From Pedobacter gandavensis (lineage in GTDB: Bacteria; Bacteroidota; Bacteroidia; Sphingobacteriales; Sphingobacteriaceae): 64,000 nucleotides of DNA. This document shows, piece after piece, positions 60,548 through 64,000 of this stretch. Numbering within the stretch: the stretch's first letter is position 1; every line of letters starts with the position of its first letter. Below the pieces are notes generated by a model. The model saw nothing but the letters and a program-made list of their open reading frames with translations. It made no database searches and was not told where the DNA came from. The DNA is taken from the NCBI RefSeq assembly GCF_014172405.1, contig NZ_WNXC01000011.1, forward strand, positions 62,001-126,000. The letters run 5' to 3'. The translations under genes were made by a program, and so were the position numbers.

Positions 60548-61348
60548 ATGAATTCTTCTTTATATATCTGTAAGGTGATGCACTACCGTTTGGCTCCGAA
60601 AAAGCACAGCTTTGGGTATCGTGTGTATTTATTTTACCTGGATATTGAAGAGCTGCCACAATTGGTTCGTAAACTGAGTTGGTTGAGTGTCAATCGTTTC
60701 AATCTGTTTAATTTTAGGGATAAAGACCATTTACAGCTCCCCAAGGAGCAACCAGATACCAGTAAAAACCTGCAGGAGCAGCTCCGGGAATACCTCCATC
60801 AAAATGGGTTGGAACTGGGAAAGGGACGTGTCATGCTACTCAGCAATCTTGCAGTTCTTGGTTATAACTTTAACCCGGTTTCCTTCTATTTCTGCTTTGA
60901 TGCGCAAGGATCTCCGCTTTGTGCCGTTGCAGAAATCAGCAACACCTTCCGGGAAATGAAACTCTTTCTGATTAAAAAAGAAGAAATGGAATCGGGCAGA
61001 TTTCGGCAACGCATAGAAAAGTACTTCTATGTATCGCCTTTCATCGACTTGGATACCCTGTTTGACTTCAACCTGGGGATCCCAAATGAAAAGCTAGACA
61101 TTCGTATTGATGATTATGACCAGCAGGGAAATCGATTCTTTTTAAGCACACTAATCGGGGAGCGGAAGCCCCTGACCAATGGTAACCTGTTGCGTTATTT
61201 CTTCTCTATTCCGTTGATTCCAATCCAGGTAATGGGCTTGATTCATTGGCAAGCTTTCTTATTGTGGAGGAAGAAGTTTTCATTCCATAGAAAATCCGCA
61301 AACCAGAACCTTCAAAAAGACGTATATAAACCTTTGAAAAACAGTTGA
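60548..61348 (+). CDS. DUF1365 protein of the lipid cluster
   Basis: 266 residues from ATG 60548. DUF1365 marks: LYICKVMHYRLAPKKHSFGYRVY (parts), VMLLSNLAVLGYNFNPVSFYFCFD (parts), AVAEISNTFRE, and FYVSPFIDLD. DUF1365 proteins nearly always sit between the FAD oxidoreductase and CFA genes, as here, but have no known activity. The basic C-terminal helix after IPIQVMGLIHWQAFLLW may touch the membrane. It is 4 bases from the Cfa gene. Confidence 0.88.
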   Translation: MNSSLYICKVMHYRLAPKKHSFGYRVYLFYLDIEELPQLVRKLSWLSVNRFNLFNFRDKDHLQLPKEQPDTSKNLQEQLREYLHQNGLELGKGRVMLLSNLAVLGYNFNPVSFYFCFDAQGSPLCAVAEISNTFREMKLFLIKKEEMESGRFRQRIEKYFYVSPFIDLDTLFDFNLGIPNEKLDIRIDDYDQQGNRFFLSTLIGERKPLTNGNLLRYFFSIPLIPIQVMGLIHWQAFLLWRKKFSFHRKSANQNLQKDVYKPLKNS

Positions 61349-61352
61349 AATT

Positions 61353-62597
61353 ATGATGTCCTCGCTTGCTATCACTACAAAAAATAAAACCGGATTTTAC
61401 GAGAAGATGGTCTTAAATGCCTTGTCGAAAATGACTAAAGGGAGTCTGAGTATTGGTCTGCCAAATGGAGAAATGATACAGATTGGAGACGGAAAAAGTG
61501 GGATAAAAGCCAGTATTCAAATTAAAGCACCCGAATTTTTTAAGTGTCTGGTATGGTATGGCGACATCGGTTTTGGAGAGGCTTATGTCAATGGTTTGTG
61601 GGAAACAGACAACATTACGAACGTCATCAAATGGGTATTGCTCAATGTTGAAAATGCGCCTGTCGTTTCTGGAAGCCAACATAAAAGCTGGGCCTTAAAT
61701 GTTTTTAAATGGTTAAACAGGGTTTACCATAACAGCAGATCAAACAGTATTTCCGGTTCTCAACAGAATATTTCCGAGCATTATGACCTCAATAACGATT
61801 TCTTCTCCTTGTTTTTAGATCCATCTATGACCTATTCCAGTGGCTATTTTTATAAGGAAGTCTTATCATTGGCCGAAGCTCAGGAAGCGAAGTATGACAG
61901 ACTTTGTCGTCAATTGTGCTTAAGACCCACAGATCATGTATTGGAAATTGGAAGTGGTTGGGGCGGCAATGCGATCTATATGGCGAAAAATTACGGTTGT
62001 AAAGTAACTTCGATTACCATTTCCACTGCACAACAACAATGGGCAATGGAGCAGGTCAAGGCAGCGGGGTTATCAGCGCTCGTTAGTGTGGAAATCATGG
62101 ATTACAGAGACCTGAAAGGGAGTTATGATAAAATTGTTTCCATTGAAATGTTGGAAGCCGTAGGACATAATTATTACCAGGAATATTTTAGTAAATGTAA
62201 TGCGCTGCTGAAACCTGATGGAATTCTTGCTTTTCAGGTCATTACCAGTCCGGATTCCAGGTATGACAGCTTGCGTAAAGGTGTAGATTGGATTCAGAAG
62301 CACATCTTCCCGGGCTCATTATTACCTTCCGTAGCAAAAATAAATGAGGCAATCCACAAGACGAGTGACCTGACTATGGTAGATCTAAAGGACATGGGAT
62401 TAGATTATGCGCGGACGCTGCATTTGTGGATGGAGCAGTTTAATCGACACCTTCATGAAGTAAAAATGTTGGGCTTTGATGATCGGTTTATCCGGAAGTG
62501 GCAATATTACTTTAATTACTGCGAGGCTGCTTTTGCGATGAGAAATATCAATGTGATGCAGATGGTATATACGAGACCGAATAATACAACCCGATAA
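61353..62597 (+). CDS. cyclopropane-fatty-acyl-phospholipid synthase-type methyltransferase
   Basis: 414 residues, the full Cfa type. N-terminal domain about 20-130 with GEMIQIGDG and KCLVWYGDIGFGEAYVNGLWE (parts), then the catalytic domain: ISEHYDLNNDFFSLFLDPSMTYSSGYF (parts; 139-165), motif I HVLEIGSGWGGNAIYMAK (about 191-208), VTSITISTAQQQWA, DKIVSIEMLEAVGHNYY and FPGSLLPS, and the C-terminal LHLWMEQFNRHL. It transfers a methylene from SAM to the double bond of membrane phospholipid chains. It is the last gene of the six-gene cluster. Confidence 0.9.
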   Translation: MMSSLAITTKNKTGFYEKMVLNALSKMTKGSLSIGLPNGEMIQIGDGKSGIKASIQIKAPEFFKCLVWYGDIGFGEAYVNGLWETDNITNVIKWVLLNVENAPVVSGSQHKSWALNVFKWLNRVYHNSRSNSISGSQQNISEHYDLNNDFFSLFLDPSMTYSSGYFYKEVLSLAEAQEAKYDRLCRQLCLRPTDHVLEIGSGWGGNAIYMAKNYGCKVTSITISTAQQQWAMEQVKAAGLSALVSVEIMDYRDLKGSYDKIVSIEMLEAVGHNYYQEYFSKCNALLKPDGILAFQVITSPDSRYDSLRKGVDWIQKHIFPGSLLPSVAKINEAIHKTSDLTMVDLKDMGLDYARTLHLWMEQFNRHLHEVKMLGFDDRFIRKWQYYFNYCEAAFAMRNINVMQMVYTRPNNTTR

Positions 62598-62625
62598 GTT
62601 GTTTTATTTAAGCGGTTAAATTCAA

Positions 62626-62705
62626 AATCTACATCATGATTTTAAGAAGAAATCTTTCGCCTTGAAGCGGATAGAATTCCAGGTCTAAAAATCATGATAT
62701 AGATT
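62626..62705. terminator. 18-bp inverted repeat between convergent operons
   Basis: AATCTACATCATGATTTT (62626-62643) and AAAATCATGATATAGATT (62688-62705) are inverted copies with 17 of 18 positions matching, around a 44-base loop. The repeat lies between the lipid cluster and the facing BON/SH3 genes. It could be a terminator or a small palindromic element. GGATAATTATCC, a perfect palindrome, follows at 62711-62722. Confidence 0.5.
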
Positions 62706-62716
62706 CCTCAGGATAA

Positions 62717-63139
62717 TTATCCTACTGGGGTAAGGTATTGTGTAAAAGAATAACCTTGCTCCCCTGCATCGGTTTTGATCATCCACCATTGGTCATTTTC
62801 TTTTCCAACAAGTGTGACAATTTCATGTCTGGCAGCTTTTCCAACGATATCATCATTGGTACTTGGTCCTTTACGGATATTTAGGTTAGAGCTATTGGTG
62901 GTTACCTTAAGTTTAGCACCTTCGGGAACACCTGCTACACTACTAATGTTCATTACGAGATCTCCTGAAGCATAATTTGGATCAAGACGTTCGTAAGTAT
63001 CCCAAAGTTGTTGTTTTACGGTGCCATTTGTAGCGCCATCAATATACAATACACCATCTTGTTCACGAACATTTAAATCGCTTACACTTGCGGCAGTGGC
63101 AGCATCAATTAGTTCTTTATATTTTTCTTGTAAAGCCAT
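62717..63139 (-). CDS. SH3-domain protein with BON-like N-terminus
   Basis: 140 residues with no signal peptide in this frame. N-terminal part (about 1-65) looks like a BON-type unit: ELIDAATAASVSDLNVREQDGVLYIDGAT and a helix. The C-terminal part (about 76-138) is a bacterial SH3 domain: KVTTNSSNLNIRKGPSTNDDIVGKA, EIVTLVGKENDQWWMIKTD and GYSFTQYLTPV. The usual role is binding peptidoglycan or proteins in the envelope; similar to YgaU/LysM-like two-domain proteins but here with SH3. It follows the BON lipoprotein by 16 bases on the same strand. Confidence 0.75.
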   Translation of the reverse strand: MALQEKYKELIDAATAASVSDLNVREQDGVLYIDGATNGTVKQQLWDTYERLDPNYASGDLVMNISSVAGVPEGAKLKVTTNSSNLNIRKGPSTNDDIVGKAARHEIVTLVGKENDQWWMIKTDAGEQGYSFTQYLTPVG

Positions 63140-63155
63140 TTTATGTCCTCCTGAA

Positions 63156-63647
63156 TTATTTAATCACCAATTGATTGTCTACTTTTTTAGGTTTCAAGGC
63201 ATTCACTGCCATCATTAACTTTTGTAGATCGGCTTTGTTAAGTTCTCCTTTTAAGGTAACTACACCATCATTTACTGTTGCTGCAACCGTAGGGAAATCT
63301 TTTGTTGCATCTTTTACAGCAAGCGCCAATGGGGTATCTGCACTGACTTCAACTTTAGCGACTTCTACAGTTAGGTTATTCACTACAGATTTCACTCCTG
63401 GTACAGCAGCGGCAGCTTTTCCTAAGGCATCTTTGCTGGCTTCATCTGTTACCTGGCCGGTAATCGTAACGACTCCTTTATCAACAGTTACGCCGGAAGC
63501 AGATAAATTAGGACTGGATTTTATTGCAGTTTCTACTGCAGTTTGTAGGTCAGCATCTTTCGGCGTGCTTTTACATCCGGCAAGTGTTGCCACCATAAAG
63601 GCGGTAACCATAACCAGAGCCATCATTTTGCTCATTAGTTTTTTCAT
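63156..63647 (-). CDS. BON-domain lipoprotein
   Basis: 163 residues from ATG 63647 (frame open to 63710). Lipobox TLAGCKST (Cys at about 25). Two BON units: about 30-95 (LQTAVETAIKSSPNLSASGVTVDKGVVTITGQVTDEASK, parts; VPGVKSVVNNLTV) and about 100-160 (LALAVKDATKDFPTVAATVNDGVVTLKGEL). BON proteins such as OsmY bind lipids and protect the envelope under osmotic stress. With the SH3 gene behind it, it forms a small envelope-stress operon. Confidence 0.85.
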   Translation of the reverse strand: MKKLMSKMMALVMVTAFMVATLAGCKSTPKDADLQTAVETAIKSSPNLSASGVTVDKGVVTITGQVTDEASKDALGKAAAAVPGVKSVVNNLTVEVAKVEVSADTPLALAVKDATKDFPTVAATVNDGVVTLKGELNKADLQKLMMAVNALKPKKVDNQLVIK

Positions 63648-64000
63648 TTTCAGATTGGTTTTGTTTAAACTATTGTTGCTCACCCAATTCCATTGATCAG
63701 GCATATACAATATAGCTAAATTACTTAACGTCTAATGTTAAAAAATGTTTAGCAAAATTGTTTTTTTTAAGCAGAATTAATCCAACTGCTTGTTAGGAAA
63801 TTCAAGAAAAATAAACCTTAGGAAGGAAGGACTACTCGGTAAGAAGGAACGTCCGCTTGGTAGGATGGAACGTCCGCTTGGTAGGAAGTAACGTCTGCTT
63901 GGTAAGAATAATCTCCCTGCTGTTCAGCTCCCCTCAGTTATTTTGTAGTATGCACAAAAAAAGCAAGCATACTAAGAGAAGACCTAGAAAATTTTACCCT
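63648..64000. other. gene-free end of window
   Basis: 353 bases with no credible gene. It contains the promoter side of the BON gene (no clear -7 box), and a 21-bp tandem repeat at 63824-63907. Confidence 0.45.
63824..63907. repeat. four tandem 21-base repeats
   Basis: Units begin at 63824, 63845, 63866 and 63887. Units 2 and 3 differ only at their first base; the consensus core is GGAACGTCCGCTTGGTAGGA. Unit 1 is the most diverged. A 21-base period is two helical turns. The plus frame is broken by TAG, and on the minus strand the stretch reads TKRTFHP-type heptapeptides but without a start. It is therefore likely non-coding. Confidence 0.75.

Noticed and set aside
63824..63910. Heptapeptide-repeat protein on the minus strand
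   Set aside because: The frame has no start codon and ends at TAG after four units.

Overview
The window looks like a chromosome segment of a Bacteroidota bacterium, most likely Sphingobacteriaceae and Pedobacter-like. The reasons are three SusC/SusD outer-membrane pairs, lipoproteins with short Cys lipoboxes, almost no Shine-Dalgarno sites, occasional TAnnTTTG -7 boxes, a DUF6266 protein, and integrase types typical of the phylum. I had no tools, so family names rest on motifs I can read and on memory of the families.

Layout. 1-2140: end of surE, a small membrane protein and lpxB, tightly coupled. 2141-7414: long leader and SusC/SusD pair 1. 7489-12132 (minus): amidohydrolase, an ankyrin lipoprotein broken by one in-frame TGA, an AraC regulator, a GNAT acetyltransferase and a DUF6266 protein. 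12375-30606: a much-used integration hot spot at tRNA-Tyr/tRNA-Ala. It holds a decayed tRNA-Tyr with an integrase relic (12.4-12.7 kb), an intact tRNA-Tyr plus a tRNA-Ala cut at its anticodon loop (13.66-13.88 kb), a 16.4-kb island ending at a tyrosine integrase next to a second tRNA-Tyr and an intact tRNA-Ala (30.0-30.3 kb), and a second integrase relic facing the other way (30.46-30.61 kb).

The island cargo includes a RadC-like protein, a DUF4062 protein, a possible uracil-DNA-glycosylase-fold protein, a RipA-like membrane protein, and a three-gene module of two RNxxxH (HEPN-type) proteins around a DGQHR/DndB-like protein. I consider that module the best candidate for an undescribed, probably defensive, system. 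Then come a hairpin-rich stretch, a small secreted/membrane operon, regulators, a replication-type HTH protein, a helicase-like protein with an unusual P-loop, and the integrase.

30.7-34.7 kb holds small lipoproteins and membrane proteins of unknown role. 34.8-42.8 kb is an AraC regulator, SusC/SusD pair 2 and an arylsulfotransferase-like lipoprotein. 42.9-45.5 kb holds a SAM-binding protein (minus), a glutamine cyclotransferase lipoprotein and a class D beta-lactamase. 45.9-52.3 kb is SusC/SusD pair 3 and a DUF3887/alpha-beta hydrolase. 52.4-55.5 kb has a Spy-like protein, a cluster with a repeated unknown domain and two small regulators, and a single-domain response regulator. 56.0-62.6 kb is a cupin gene followed by a six-gene membrane-lipid modification cluster: desaturase, DUF1295, two CFA-synthase-like methyltransferases, a flavin oxidoreductase and DUF1365. 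The window closes with two BON/SH3 envelope genes on the minus strand and a 21-bp tandem repeat.
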